A DNA stretch of 64,000 bases from Phyllobacteriaceae bacterium (GCA_024742765.1 JANSXT010000004.1:1-64000); one strand, 5' to 3'. Shown: positions 51,752 through 62,379, counted from the stretch's first letter. The notes: generated by a model from the letters alone, not told the origin. Made by a program: numbers and translations.

Positions 51752-52987
51752 TCACTCGCCGTGGCCGGCGATCATCATCGCTTCATAGGCAAGGCGCTCG
51801 GTCTTCTTCATCCGTTCGGATTCCGACTTAAGCTGCCCGCAGGCGGCCAGAATGTCCTGCCCGCGCGGCGTGCGGATCGGCGAGGCATAGCCATTGGCGT
51901 TGATGAAGTCGGCGAATTTTTCGATCTGCTCCCAGTCCGAGCACTCATAGTCCGAGCCGGGCCATTTGTTGAACGGGATCAGGTTGATCTTGGCGGGAAT
52001 GCCCTTGAGGAGGCGCACCAGTTCCTTGGCGTCGGCGAGCGAATCGTTGACGCCCTTGAGCATCACATATTCGAACGTGATGCGTCGGGCGTTCGACAAG
52101 CCCGGATAGGCGCGGCAGGCGTCCAGCAGGTCGGCAATCGGATACTTCTTGTTGATCGGCACGAGCACGTCGCGCAGTTCGTCTGTGACGGCGTGCAACG
52201 AGATGGCCAGCATGGCGCCGGTTTCCTCGCCGATCGGGCCGATCTTCGGCACGACGCCCGAGGTTGACAGCGTCACGCGGCGCTTTGACAGCGACAGCCC
52301 GTCGCCGTCGGTGAAAACCTGCATGGCATCGCGCACATGCTCATAATTGTAGAGCGGTTCGCCCATGCCCATCATGACGATGTTGGAGACCTTGCGGCCT
52401 TCCGACGGCACGATTGCGCCGGCGGGCGTGTCGGCATCGGGAAAATCGCCCAGGCGTTGCCGCGCCAGCATGACCTGGGCCACGATCTCGCCAGCGGTGA
52501 GGTTGCGGACGAGCGTCTGCGTGCCGGTGTGGCAGAAGGTGCAGGTCAGCGTGCAGCCGACCTGGCTGGAAACGCACAGCGTGCCGCGCCCTTCCTCGGG
52601 GATATAGACCGTTTCGATCTCCACCGGCTTGCCGGCACCGCGCGGCGGAAAGCGCAACAGCCATTTGCGCGTACCATCAGCCGAGATCTGTTCTTCGACG
52701 ATCTCTGGTCCGGCAATGGTGAAGCGCTCGGCGAGCGTGGCCTTCAGATCCTTGGAGACATTGCTCATGGCGGCAAAATCGTCGACGCCGCGCACATAAA
52801 GCCAATGCCAGAGCTGCTGCACCCGCATCCTGACCTGGCGCTCGGGTACACCGGTATCGCGCAGCGTCTGGCCGAGCTTTTCCCGCGTCAGACCGATCAG
52901 CGACGGACGGTCATCGGCGCGGGCGGCCTGCCCGGCGGCAAGCTGCGCGCGCGTCGTATCGTCGCGTATGTCCAGTGTGACGGCCAT
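51752..52987 (-). CDS. rlmN: 23S rRNA (adenine(2503)-C(2))-methyltransferase
   Basis: Radical [28 protein letters not shown]...[17 protein letters not shown]. Confidence 0.96.
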   Translation of the reverse strand: MAVTLDIRDDTTRAQLAAGQAARADDRPSLIGLTREKLGQTLRDTGVPERQVRMRVQQLWHWLYVRGVDDFAAMSNVSKDLKATLAERFTIAGPEIVEEQISADGTRKWLLRFPPRGAGKPVEIETVYIPEEGRGTLCVSSQVGCTLTCTFCHTGTQTLVRNLTAGEIVAQVMLARQRLGDFPDADTPAGAIVPSEGRKVSNIVMMGMGEPLYNYEHVRDAMQVFTDGDGLSLSKRRVTLSTSGVVPKIGPIGEETGAMLAISLHAVTDELRDVLVPINKKYPIADLLDACRAYPGLSNARRITFEYVMLKGVNDSLADAKELVRLLKGIPAKINLIPFNKWPGSDYECSDWEQIEKFADFINANGYASPIRTPRGQDILAACGQLKSESERMKKTERLAYEAMMIAGHGE

Positions 52988-53048
52988 GGGTTCGGATCGG
53001 TTCGGGTTGCTGAAAGCCGCATATGTGTCACGGCGCGCCAAAGCGCAA

Positions 53049-53075
53049 GAAAAAGCCGGGCTCAAAAGCCCGGCT
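53049..53075 (-). terminator. Intrinsic terminator downstream of ialB-like gene
   Basis: Minus strand AGCCGGGCTTTTGAGCCCGGCT followed by TTTTCTT. Confidence 0.8.
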
Positions 53076-53104
53076 GATCTGCAATCGCAATCGGCGCAAT
53101 GCCG

Positions 53105-53620
53105 TTATTGGCAGGTCTGGATCGCGTTCAGAGCCGCGGTCACGCCCGACAGCGAATATTCGTAAGTGGTGTTGGTGCCGCGTCTCGACGTGGCCTGAAC
53201 CACCATGCGCGAGCCGGCCCGCATGGCCGCAACCAGCGCGGGGTCCTGCGCCGCGTTCTCGGTCCAGGCGGTATTGTCCTTGGAGAAAAAGGAGAAGGGC
53301 GATCCATCCACGGTCACGGTGACCTTGGAATTCTCCTGAAGCGTGTAGCCGGCGATGAACTGCGGCTCGAACGTGACGTTCTGGCCGCGCCTTTGGGTGA
53401 CGACGAAGAAATTGTCGCCATGATTGACGTTGGAGGGCTGCTTGGTCAGCGGCACCGAGACCACATAGCAGACCTTGGCGCCGCCGGACTGATAGCTGAT
53501 GGCGCCCCAATCGTTGAACTGTCCGATGCGCTGCGGCGTCTGTGCCTGCGCGGTCGCGCTGCCGGCCATAAGGGCGCCCGCCGCGACCGCCGCCGCCAAA
53601 ACTCGTTTTCCGTGAAACAT
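53105..53620 (-). CDS. Invasion-associated locus B (IalB) family protein
   Basis: QRIGQFNDWGAISYQSGGAKVCYVVSVPLTKQPSNVNHGDNFFVVTQR. Confidence 0.9.
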   Translation of the reverse strand: MFHGKRVLAAAVAAGALMAGSATAQAQTPQRIGQFNDWGAISYQSGGAKVCYVVSVPLTKQPSNVNHGDNFFVVTQRRGQNVTFEPQFIAGYTLQENSKVTVTVDGSPFSFFSKDNTAWTENAAQDPALVAAMRAGSRMVVQATSRRGTNTTYEYSLSGVTAALNAIQTCQ

Positions 53621-53961
53621 TGTTCCTACCAGGTTCGTTTGGTGCCGCATAAGCGTCTTGGCGCCCGGATTTGTGCCGTTCGCCCATGGTTTCCACCTTG
53701 GAAAAAGATGGTTACCAAACCATGAACGGGACCGGCTTTGCACCGTCGCGCCGACCGCGTCACGACAGCGTTGCGGAGCGGTGTCTGGCCGTCATGACGC
53801 GTCCATTCCGGCTTCGACGAAAGGCTGTCGCCGAGGAAAACGGCAACAGTTTGACTTTATTCGGCAAATTGGTTGAATGTCGGCACGGCGGTGTAAAATG
53901 CCGGGCGCAGTGCCTCGTGCCAGCGCGCACCGCGCTCATGTCCGGAACCAGAGACTGTTTG

Positions 53962-54534
53962 ATGAGCGAGCAGCACAAACACTTCGCCGCGCTGGCCGCG
54001 CGTGTGGCCGGCGACCGCGACAAGGTCGCGTTCGCTGAACTGTTCGACTTCTTCGCGCCGCGCATCAAGGCCTATCTGCGCCGGCTGGGGCTGGAGGACA
54101 GTGCCGCCGAAGACATCGCGCAGGAAGTGATGATCGTCCTGTGGCACAAGGCGAACCTGTTCGATCCGTCCAAATCGTCGCTGTCGACATGGCTCTTTCG
54201 CGTTGCCCGAAACCGGCGCATCGACGCGTTGCGGCGCGACAAGTCGGGGCTTCTCGATCCGGACGAGCCGATGCTGCGGCCGGCCGAATCACCGCTGCCC
54301 GATGCGATGATGGATGGCGAGCAGCGCGATGCGCGGGTGCGCGAAGCGCTGGCCGATTTGCCCGAAGAGCAGGTCGGTTTGGTCCGCATGGCCTTTTTTC
54401 TGGGCTACTCGCACAGCCGGATCGCCGACGAGACCGGATTGCCCCTCGGCACCGTCAAATCGCGCATCCGGCTGGCCTTCGGGCGGTTGCGCCGGGCGCT
54501 GGAAAAGGACGAACAGGTCGACACGGACTTCTGA
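53962..54534 (+). CDS. ECF-type RNA polymerase sigma factor
   Basis: DSAAEDIAQEVMIVLWHKANLFDPSKSSLSTWLFRVARNRRIDALRRDK...GLPLGTVKSRIRLAFGRLRRAL. Confidence 0.93.
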   Translation: MSEQHKHFAALAARVAGDRDKVAFAELFDFFAPRIKAYLRRLGLEDSAAEDIAQEVMIVLWHKANLFDPSKSSLSTWLFRVARNRRIDALRRDKSGLLDPDEPMLRPAESPLPDAMMDGEQRDARVREALADLPEEQVGLVRMAFFLGYSHSRIADETGLPLGTVKSRIRLAFGRLRRALEKDEQVDTDF

Positions 54535-54582
54535 ACGCCGCCATCGCTTGCTCCTCCCAAATCTGTCGCGTAAGCATCGGCG

Positions 54583-54912
54583 ATGGTTTCGATTCGCGTT
54601 TTTGCCGGTGTGTTGCTGCTCTCCGTTCCGGTGGCGCTGGCGGCTTGTTCGGCCGGCGGCGATGTCGGCGTCAGCCAGGGTGCCCAACCCCGACTTGCCA
54701 GCTGGAGCTGCACCGGCGGCGTGCGGCTGACAATCGCGCGCACCGGCTCGGGGCTTGATGTGACCGATAGCCGCGGCGTCACCGTCAGCCTGCCGCCCGA
54801 TCCGCCCGGACAGCGCGAGCGCTATGCCAAGACCGGCTATGCGCTGGTGTTCGCCGGCCGTACCGCGAGCTGGTTTGCCGGCGGTCAGGCGCCGACCGAT
54901 TGCCGTCGCTGA
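54583..54912 (+). CDS. Putative lipoprotein, MliC-like
   Basis: Lipobox-like LAACSAGG; LASWSCTGGVRLTIARTGSGLDV...SLPPDPPGQRERYAKTGYALVFAGRTASWF. Confidence 0.6.
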   Translation: MVSIRVFAGVLLLSVPVALAACSAGGDVGVSQGAQPRLASWSCTGGVRLTIARTGSGLDVTDSRGVTVSLPPDPPGQRERYAKTGYALVFAGRTASWFAGGQAPTDCRR

Positions 54913-55040
54913 CCGGCAATCTCATGTAAGCGCGAACCGGTTGTGGCGATTGATCGGTCCACGATCGATCGTACCACTGCCGGTTTTGCAGCCCTCTACC
55001 GCGTCCGACCAATTGCCCATGGCACGATGCCGCATGACCT

Positions 55041-55069
55041 TTGACGCAGTGCGAAACGCGCTCTAGAAC
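55041..55069 (+). promoter_or_regulatory. Candidate sigma70 promoter for sdhCDA
   Basis: TTGACG-N17-TAGAAC. Confidence 0.5.
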
Positions 55070-55139
55070 GGTTCCAATCGCGACGCCGCGCGGGCCGCAT
55101 GGCAGCGCGCACCAAATCAGAACGATCAAGGGGAAAGCG

Positions 55140-55559
55140 GTGTCTTCAACCAGTTCGTCGGCCACCAGCGGCCAGGCCAGAAAGGAACGGCCGCTTTCGC
55201 CGCATCTGTCCATCTACAAGCCGATCCCCAACATGGTCGCCTCGATCATGCACCGCATTACCGGGGTGGCGCTCTATTTCGGCACCGTGCTGATGGCCTG
55301 GTGGTTGATCGCGGCGGCGGCGGGCCCGGACTATTTTAATTTCGTCAGCGGCTTTTTCGGCTCGCTTTTGGGCATGCTGATCCTGCTTGGATACACGTGG
55401 GCGCTGATGCATCACCTTCTGGGCGGGCTGCGGCATTTTGCCTGGGATGCGAGCAAACTGATCAGCAAGCAGATGTCGACCAAACTCGCCTATGCGACGT
55501 TCATCGGGTCAGGCGCGCTGACGCTTCTGGTCTGGCTGATCGCCATGCTGGCGCGCTGA
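55140..55559 (+). CDS. sdhC: Succinate dehydrogenase cytochrome b556 subunit
   Basis: [43 protein letters not shown] start. Confidence 0.96.
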   Translation: MSSTSSSATSGQARKERPLSPHLSIYKPIPNMVASIMHRITGVALYFGTVLMAWWLIAAAAGPDYFNFVSGFFGSLLGMLILLGYTWALMHHLLGGLRHFAWDASKLISKQMSTKLAYATFIGSGALTLLVWLIAMLAR

Positions 55560-55569
55560 GGAGAATGCC

Positions 55570-55950
55570 ATGTCCATCAAGACACCTTTCAAGCGCGTCG
55601 AGGGCTTAGGTTCGGCCAAGGACGGCACCGAGCATTTCTGGCGCCAGCGGCTGACCGCACTGGCCAATGTGCCGCTGATCATCGCCTTTGTCTGGATCGT
55701 CGTGTCGCTCAACGGCGAAGATCATGCCACCGTCACGGCGACCTTCGCCAATCCCTTCGTTGCGGTGATCATGCTGCTGGTGATCGGCTCGGGGCTCTAT
55801 CACGCAAAGCTCGGCATGCAGGTGGTCATCGAGGACTATGTGCATAGCGAATTGGCCAAATATGCCCTCCTCGTCGCCAACATCTTTTTGACCTTCGGGA
55901 TCGCGGTTCTGGCGGTCTTCGCCATACTGAAAATGGGTTTCGGAAGCTGA
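55570..55950 (+). CDS. sdhD: Succinate dehydrogenase hydrophobic membrane anchor subunit
   Basis: [26 protein letters not shown]...[22 protein letters not shown]. Confidence 0.95.
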   Translation: MSIKTPFKRVEGLGSAKDGTEHFWRQRLTALANVPLIIAFVWIVVSLNGEDHATVTATFANPFVAVIMLLVIGSGLYHAKLGMQVVIEDYVHSELAKYALLVANIFLTFGIAVLAVFAILKMGFGS

Positions 55951-55951
55951 C

Positions 55952-57802
55952 ATGAGCACCAATGGCACTGCAGCGGCACCGGGCGTCAACGGCCGGGCCT
56001 ACACCTATGAGGACCACAAATTCGATGTCGTGGTGGTCGGCGCCGGCGGTGCCGGACTGCGTGCCACGCTTGGCATGGCCGAACAGGGGTTGAGAACCGC
56101 CTGCATCACCAAGGTGTTCCCGACCCGCTCGCACACGGTCGCGGCGCAGGGCGGAATCGCGGCCAGCCTGCAAAACATGACGCCGGACTCCTGGCAGTGG
56201 CACATGTATGACACCGTCAAGGGCTCAGACTGGCTCGGCGATGTCGATGCCATGCAATATCTCGCCATGGAAGCGCCCAAGGCAGTCTACGAACTCGAGC
56301 ACTATGGCGTGCCGTTTTCGCGCACCGAGGACGGCCGCATCTATCAGCGCCCGTTCGGCGGACACATGCAGAATTATGGCGAGGGGCCGCCCGTGCAGCG
56401 CACCTGCGCGGCCGCCGACCGCACCGGGCACGCCATCCTGCACACGCTCTACGGCCAGTCGCTGCGCAACAATGCGCAGTTCTATATCGAATATTTCGCC
56501 ATCGACCTGATCATGGACGAGGACGGCACCTGCACGGGTGTCGTCGCCTGGAACCTCGATGACGGCACCATCCATCGCTTCTCGGCGAAGATGGTGGTCC
56601 TGGCGACGGGCGGCTATGGCCGCGCCTATTTCTCGGCAACGTCCGCGCACACCTGCACCGGCGATGGCAACGGCATGATCGCCCGTGCCGGCCTGCCGCT
56701 GCAGGACATGGAATTCGTGCAGTTCCATCCGACCGGCATCTATGGCGCGGGCTGCCTGATCACCGAGGGCGCGCGCGGCGAGGGCGGTTATCTGGTCAAT
56801 TCCGAGGGCGAGCGGTTCATGGAGCGCTATGCGCCCTCGGCCAAGGACCTCGCCTCGCGCGATGTGGTCTCGCGCTGTATGACGATGGAAATCCGGGAAG
56901 GCAGGGGCGTCGGCAAGAACAATGACCATATCTTCCTGCATCTCGACCATCTCGATCCGGCGGTTCTGGCCGAGCGCCTGCCGGGCATTTCCGAAAGCGC
57001 GAAGATCTTCGCTGGCGTCGATGTCACCCGCGAGCCGATCCCGGTTCTGCCGACGGTTCACTACAATATGGGCGGCATCCCCACCAATTATTGGGGCGAG
57101 GTGCTGAATCCGACCGATGGCGATCCCGACGCGATCGCGCCCGGCCTGATGGCCGTCGGCGAGGCGGGCTGCGCGTCGGTGCATGGTGCGAACCGGCTTG
57201 GTTCGAACTCGCTGATCGATCTGGTCGTGTTCGGCCGCGCCGCCGCCATTCGCGCCGGCGAGGTGGTCGATCGCGAGAGTGCCATTCCCGATGTCAATGA
57301 AGCGTCCTGCGACAAGATCATGGAGCGGTTCGACCGGCTGCGCCATGCAAGCGGCGGTACACCGACCGCCGATCTGCGCCTGAAGATGCAGACGATCATG
57401 CAGGAGGACGCCGCCGTCTTCCGCACCCAGGAAACGCTGGAGCAGGGCTGCCGCCGCATGGATGCGGCCTATCAGGAACTGGCCGACCTGAATGTCACCG
57501 ACCGGTCCATGATCTGGAATTCCGATCTGGTCGAGACGCTGGAACTGGAAAACCTGATGGCGTGCGCGATCACCACCGTCTATGGCGCCGAGGCGCGCAA
57601 GGAGAGCCGCGGCGCCCATGCGCGCGAGGACTTCAAGGACGGCCCGATGGCCGGGCGCGACGACGAGACTTGGCGCAAGCACACGCTTTCATGGATGAGC
57701 GAGACCGGCGCCGTGACGCTCGACTACCGGCCGGTGCATACTGACCTTCTGGCCGAAGGGATCGAGCTGGCCAAGATCGCGCCGAAAGCGCGGGTCTATT
57801 GA
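55952..57802 (+). CDS. sdhA: Succinate dehydrogenase flavoprotein subunit
   Basis: [48 protein letters not shown]. Confidence 0.97.
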   Translation: MSTNGTAAAPGVNGRAYTYEDHKFDVVVVGAGGAGLRATLGMAEQGLRTACITKVFPTRSHTVAAQGGIAASLQNMTPDSWQWHMYDTVKGSDWLGDVDAMQYLAMEAPKAVYELEHYGVPFSRTEDGRIYQRPFGGHMQNYGEGPPVQRTCAAADRTGHAILHTLYGQSLRNNAQFYIEYFAIDLIMDEDGTCTGVVAWNLDDGTIHRFSAKMVVLATGGYGRAYFSATSAHTCTGDGNGMIARAGLPLQDMEFVQFHPTGIYGAGCLITEGARGEGGYLVNSEGERFMERYAPSAKDLASRDVVSRCMTMEIREGRGVGKNNDHIFLHLDHLDPAVLAERLPGISESAKIFAGVDVTREPIPVLPTVHYNMGGIPTNYWGEVLNPTDGDPDAIAPGLMAVGEAGCASVHGANRLGSNSLIDLVVFGRAAAIRAGEVVDRESAIPDVNEASCDKIMERFDRLRHASGGTPTADLRLKMQTIMQEDAAVFRTQETLEQGCRRMDAAYQELADLNVTDRSMIWNSDLVETLELENLMACAITTVYGAEARKESRGAHAREDFKDGPMAGRDDETWRKHTLSWMSETGAVTLDYRPVHTDLLAEGIELAKIAPKARVY

Positions 57803-57840
57803 TCTTCCCATTGGGGTCGGGCGCTGTCTGAGCGGTCCTT

Positions 57841-59526
57841 GTGCCGCGCCTAGCGGGTAAACCCGATGGCAATGTCTTGGGCATAGGGTTCTCCGGCACG
57901 AGCCGGAGCAGCATGCCGATGACGACGCCAACTTCGCAGACACACGAGACCGGATCCATGGCGCAGGCCATTGGCTGGATGATCGGGGTCACGCTGGCGT
58001 TTTTCGGGTTCGGCTTCATGCTGCACAGCCTGTGGGACGCCGACATCGCCATGTCAGGCCTGATGGTTCTGGCGGCGATCGTGCTGGTCAGCTTTGCGGG
58101 GCCGCGCCGGAGGCATGAAGGCCGCAGCCGGTTCTTGCCGCCACTGGTGCTGATCCCGGCGCTCATGTTTGCGTTTTGGCATTTCATCACGATCAAGTTC
58201 GGACATTTCGGTTTCGGGCCGATCCTGTTTCATGCCCAGTATGGCGTCGAGGCGAACGGGATTGTCGGCGAATTCCTGCACAGTTCGCGCGTCCCGCTCC
58301 TGTTCATCGCCGCTTTGGTCGCGGGGCTCTGGCTGATTTCGGCAACCGACTACCGGTTTCGCCGGATAGACCGGTTCGCGGTGCTGCCGTTGCTGGTCGC
58401 AAACCCGTTCACCGTGTCCGCTTTCGAATATGTCGGAATTGCCCGTGCTTCCCCCGACTGGTCGATTGCCGAGCGCTTTGTCGAATCCGAGGCGCTCGAA
58501 CAAACCGGCGAGGCGGCGCCGAACCTGTTGCACATCATACTCGAGAGCAGCGAACATACGCTCTATGACCGGTCCGATTTCGGCGACGTCATGGACCCGT
58601 TGATCCCGTTCGCCGAACGCGGCCTGCAACTGACCGGCGTGCAGCAGGCGGCATTGACGGGCTGGTCGCTGGCCGGCGATCTTGCCTCCCACTGCGGCGT
58701 TCCCCTGCTGCCGCTCGGGCTTGTTTCCTACAACAGCTTTCACGTCATCGAGCGGGGCTTCATGAGCGGCGCCGCTTGCCTGGGCGGCCTTTTGAGGCGC
58801 GACGGCTACAACACCAGCGTCATGCATACATCGCCGTTGCAGTTCGCCGGTGCCGATAAGCTTTATAGCTCGCATGGCTGGGACCATCTGCTTGGATTGC
58901 CGGAACTGCGACCGCACTACCCGGTCGGCGGAAACGCCTGGGGGCTCGACGACGAGGACCTTTATGACGCGGTCTATGAGCGCGTGGCCAAGCTGTCGGC
59001 AGGCTCCGAACCATTTGCCATCGTGATGGCCAATGCGGGCGGGCATGCACCCAAGGGTTTCGTCTCGCGCTCTTGCCGCGGCCGACCGACCGTCGAGCGG
59101 CTCGACGATCCCTCGCTCCAGGCATATCGCTGCACGCACGAGCTGGCCGCCGCGATGCTGGCGCGCCTTGAAGCAGGCGGCTATCTCGACAACACCATCG
59201 TCGTTGTCCAGAGCGACCATCTGGCGATGCGCAACACGATCTATGCCAAGCTGGAACGGCACGAACGCCGGAACCTCTTCTTCGCCTTCGGCTCCGGCAT
59301 TGCGCCGCAGGTCATCGACCGCGACATGACGATGATGGACATCTATCCGACGCTTCTCGATTTGATGGGCTATGCGCCGCCGAACGGCCGCGCCGGGATC
59401 GGTGTGTCGGCTTTCGCTGCGGGCCCGACCCTGACCGAGGAGCACGGATTGCGCGCCCTCGACAAGGCGATTTATGGCGACACGGTGCTGCGCAACCGGC
59501 TTTGGGCGATCGAGGCCGGCAGTTGA
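57841..59526 (+). CDS. Sulfatase-fold membrane phosphoglycerol/phosphoethanolamine transferase (OpgB/MdoB-like)
   Basis: N-terminal TM helices; LLHIILESSEHTLYDRSDF...VQQAALTGWSLAGDLASHCGVPLL...VVQSDHLAMRN. Start uncertain. Confidence 0.8.
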   Translation: MPRLAGKPDGNVLGIGFSGTSRSSMPMTTPTSQTHETGSMAQAIGWMIGVTLAFFGFGFMLHSLWDADIAMSGLMVLAAIVLVSFAGPRRRHEGRSRFLPPLVLIPALMFAFWHFITIKFGHFGFGPILFHAQYGVEANGIVGEFLHSSRVPLLFIAALVAGLWLISATDYRFRRIDRFAVLPLLVANPFTVSAFEYVGIARASPDWSIAERFVESEALEQTGEAAPNLLHIILESSEHTLYDRSDFGDVMDPLIPFAERGLQLTGVQQAALTGWSLAGDLASHCGVPLLPLGLVSYNSFHVIERGFMSGAACLGGLLRRDGYNTSVMHTSPLQFAGADKLYSSHGWDHLLGLPELRPHYPVGGNAWGLDDEDLYDAVYERVAKLSAGSEPFAIVMANAGGHAPKGFVSRSCRGRPTVERLDDPSLQAYRCTHELAAAMLARLEAGGYLDNTIVVVQSDHLAMRNTIYAKLERHERRNLFFAFGSGIAPQVIDRDMTMMDIYPTLLDLMGYAPPNGRAGIGVSAFAAGPTLTEEHGLRALDKAIYGDTVLRNRLWAIEAGS

Positions 59527-59615
59527 AGCGCGTCGATTTGGCCATGGCGTGAGGCCATTTGTGCGGTTGCAACATTGCAGCGCAACATCGATAACAGGGC
59601 GCACTATGGTCCAAC

Positions 59616-59644
59616 TTGATCGGGCCGTGCTGGTTCACTATCAC
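59616..59644 (+). promoter_or_regulatory. Candidate promoter for sdhB
   Basis: TTGATC-N17-TATCAC. Confidence 0.4.
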
Positions 59645-59703
59645 CGCGGTTGTGTGGTCCGCGACGCGTGGCCGGCATCGGTTGCAGAAGAAAGACGAGG
59701 CAG

Positions 59704-60483
59704 ATGGTCGAACTCGCCCTTCCCAAGAACTCGCGAATTGAACCGGGACGGTCCTGGGCCCGGCCCCAGGGGGCCAACAATCTCAAGGAGTTCCAAATCT
59801 ATCGCTGGAGCCCCGATGACGATCGCAATCCACGCCTCGATACCTATTATGTCGATCTCGATGATTGCGGGCCGATGGTTCTCGACGGCCTTCTTTGGAT
59901 CAAGAACAGCGTTGACCCGACGCTGACGCTGCGCCGGTCGTGCCGCGAAGGGATTTGCGGCTCGTGCGCAATGAACATCGACGGTACCAATACGCTGGCC
60001 TGCACCAAGGGCATGGACGAGGTGGAGGGGCCGGTGAAGGTCTATCCCCTGCCGCACCTGCCGGTGGTCAAGGATCTGGTGCCGGACCTGACCAATTTCT
60101 ACGCCCAGCACCGATCGATCGAACCCTGGCTCAAGACCACGACGCCGGCGCCCGAAAAGGAATGGAAGCAGAGCCATGAGGACCGCGCCAGGCTCGACGG
60201 TCTTTATGAATGCATCCTGTGCGCCTGTTGCTCGACCTCCTGCCCGTCCTATTGGTGGAACGGCGACCGTTATCTGGGGCCGGCCGTGCTGTTGCAGGCC
60301 TATCGCTGGCTGATCGACAGCCGCGACGAGGCGACCGGGGAACGGCTCGATCATCTGGAAGACCCGTTCCGGCTCTATCGCTGCCACACGATCATGAACT
60401 GCACACAGGCCTGTCCCAAAGGCCTCAATCCGGCCAAGGCGATCGCCGAGATCAAGCAGATGATGGTCGAGCGGCGGGTCTAG
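59704..60483 (+). CDS. sdhB: Succinate dehydrogenase iron-sulfur subunit
   Basis: [28 protein letters not shown]...[33 protein letters not shown]. Confidence 0.97.
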   Translation: MVELALPKNSRIEPGRSWARPQGANNLKEFQIYRWSPDDDRNPRLDTYYVDLDDCGPMVLDGLLWIKNSVDPTLTLRRSCREGICGSCAMNIDGTNTLACTKGMDEVEGPVKVYPLPHLPVVKDLVPDLTNFYAQHRSIEPWLKTTTPAPEKEWKQSHEDRARLDGLYECILCACCSTSCPSYWWNGDRYLGPAVLLQAYRWLIDSRDEATGERLDHLEDPFRLYRCHTIMNCTQACPKGLNPAKAIAEIKQMMVERRV

Positions 60484-61048
60484 CCCTTTCATCGGCCAGC
60501 GGCGGCACCACACGATCACCGGAGCGCGCCGCACGGGCGATCTCGGCGCCGGTTCCCGTGGATTCGTAGAACGCGCGGGGCGGTCGAGCGCTCTCATCGA
60601 CGGTTCGCACGACCCAATCGCACGCTTCCAGTGATTTGAGCGTTTGCGACAGGGCGCGGTTGGTGACCGTGCCCAGCGACCGGCCGATCTCGTTGAACGG
60701 GCGCGGCGCGCCCAAAAGCGCGAGGACCGGGACGGTCCAGGTCCGGCGCAGAAGGTCCTTGTGCGGCGAATCGGTGGCGGCTTGGACGACAGCATAGGCG
60801 ATGGCGGCCGCCTGGCGCCCGGATTCGGTCAGGCGGAACTCGGGCCGCAGCGGATGCCCGTGCCCGGGATTGCGCTCGATCAGTCCCCGTTCGACCAGAT
60901 GTTCCATGCTCTGCGCAAATGCCGAACGACCGGCGCCCGTTGCCGTCAGGAGATTGGCCTGTCGGCCGGGCACGCCCTCATGCATCGCCGACAGGATGGC
61001 CAGTGACCACGCCTTTGCGGACATGTTGACAAGTGTGGCAATGTCCAT
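60452..61048 (-). CDS. Winged-helix transcriptional regulator, HxlR-like, two tandem wHTH units
   Basis: [22 protein letters not shown]...[31 protein letters not shown] and [47 protein letters not shown]. Confidence 0.82.
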   Translation of the reverse strand: MDIATLVNMSAKAWSLAILSAMHEGVPGRQANLLTATGAGRSAFAQSMEHLVERGLIERNPGHGHPLRPEFRLTESGRQAAAIAYAVVQAATDSPHKDLLRRTWTVPVLALLGAPRPFNEIGRSLGTVTNRALSQTLKSLEACDWVVRTVDESARPPRAFYESTGTGAEIARAARSGDRVVPPLADERARPAARPSSA

Positions 61049-61049
61049 A

Positions 61050-61068
61050 AAATATACTTAGCATATTT
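61050..61068. promoter_or_regulatory. Candidate operator palindrome between divergent regulator and VOC gene
   Basis: AAATATACTTAGCATATTT (AAATAT-N7-ATATTT), AT-rich in a GC-rich genome. Confidence 0.6.
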
Positions 61069-61088
61069 AATGAAAAAGGGGAACCATC

Positions 61089-61466
61089 ATGGCCGTAGCG
61101 ACACTCAAAGACACAATCACGATCGCAATCTCGGTGCGCGACCGACATGCCAGCGCCAATTGGTACAATGAGATGTTGGGGTTCGAAGCGCTCTATCACG
61201 CCGACGACGCCGGCTGGAGCGAAATGTCGACCTTCTCCAAGGGCGTCACGCTCGGCCTTGGCGAGCAGGCAGAGCCGGCGCCCGGCAACTCGGTCCCCGT
61301 ATTCGGCGTCGCCGACATCAAGGCCGCCCGGCAGAACCTTGAAGCGGCCGGTGTCGCATTTGACGGCGAGACGATCGAGATCGAAGGCATGGTGCGTACC
61401 GCGACATTCTACGATCCGGACGGCAACGCGCTCATGCTGGCCGAAGATCTGACCGGCGCAAACTGA
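61089..61466 (+). CDS. VOC family protein (glyoxalase/bleomycin resistance superfamily)
   Basis: TIAISVRDRHASANWYNEMLGFEALYHADDAGWSEM...VRTATFYDPDGNALMLAEDL. Confidence 0.9.
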   Translation: MAVATLKDTITIAISVRDRHASANWYNEMLGFEALYHADDAGWSEMSTFSKGVTLGLGEQAEPAPGNSVPVFGVADIKAARQNLEAAGVAFDGETIEIEGMVRTATFYDPDGNALMLAEDLTGAN

Positions 61467-61484
61467 GCCGGCTGCCCCGCCCGC

Positions 61485-62303
61485 TTATTCGCGGCGCAAA
61501 ATCCGGTCGACGAGGAAATTGCCCGCGCGGCTTGCCTGATATGCCTCCATCATCGCCTGCTTGTCATAGTCGGTGTGCAGCCAGTCGCGAAACGCAACGC
61601 CGCGTTCGCGGTGGGCGTCCCTGTAGGCTTCGATAAAGGCGTCGAGCATGCCGGTCTTGGCGTGCTTGAGATGGAGGTAGCGGAATGACAATTGTGCCAA
61701 CGCGTCCTCGGGCGGACGGCCGGACCAGAGCATATAGAGCGCAGCGCCCAGCCCTGCCCGGTCGGCACCGGACTTGCAATGCATCAAAAGGGGTTTTTCG
61801 GCACGTTCGAAGATCGCAAACAGCGCCTCGACCTCTTCGGGCGTCGGCGGCATGCGCGAATAGAGCCGCGTGTCGATCATCTCGATACCGGCACGGGCGC
61901 ATGCCTCCTGTTCGAGAAAATAGGATCCCCAGCGCGACGGCCCGCGCAGATTGATGATCGTGCGGATGCCGCGACGGCCAAGATCGGCGACCTGGTCGGG
62001 CGAAGGCTGGTTCGAGCGCCAGACGTCGGGCGCGATTTCGTGCAGATTGCGCCACCAGAGCCGCAGGAAACCGTGATCGAACGCCATCATGTCTAGATAG
62101 GCGCGGCGCCGGTTGGATGGCCGCGTCAGATCGGCGATCCAGGCTTCGCGCCAGATCGACTGGCGTTCGCGGAAAGCGGATTTCAATCGGGCTATCAAGA
62201 CGGTTGCGCCGGCGCCGGTTTGGATGCGCGGCCTGCTTAGGCAGGAGGACGCCGTTTGGCAAGCGGCAGGCGGCCCAACGCTATTCACACAAAGGCTACT
62301 CAC
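61485..62303 (-). CDS. Tyrosine/dual-specificity protein phosphatase family protein
   Basis: P-loop HCKSGADRAGLGAALYMLW; RSNQPSPDQVADLGRRGIRTIINLRG. True start probably downstream of ORF start. Confidence 0.85.
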   Translation of the reverse strand: MSSLCVNSVGPPAACQTASSCLSRPRIQTGAGATVLIARLKSAFRERQSIWREAWIADLTRPSNRRRAYLDMMAFDHGFLRLWWRNLHEIAPDVWRSNQPSPDQVADLGRRGIRTIINLRGPSRWGSYFLEQEACARAGIEMIDTRLYSRMPPTPEEVEALFAIFERAEKPLLMHCKSGADRAGLGAALYMLWSGRPPEDALAQLSFRYLHLKHAKTGMLDAFIEAYRDAHRERGVAFRDWLHTDYDKQAMMEAYQASRAGNFLVDRILRRE

Positions 62304-62379
62304 ACAGAAGTGTTTCGGCTTGAGTTGCCAGCGCGGCGCGGTCGGTTAAGTCCGAAACAACAGTTACGGGAGCCATTCC

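Noticed and set aside
58054-59604. 516-aa minus-strand ORF
   Set aside because: Antisense shadow of the OpgB-like gene.
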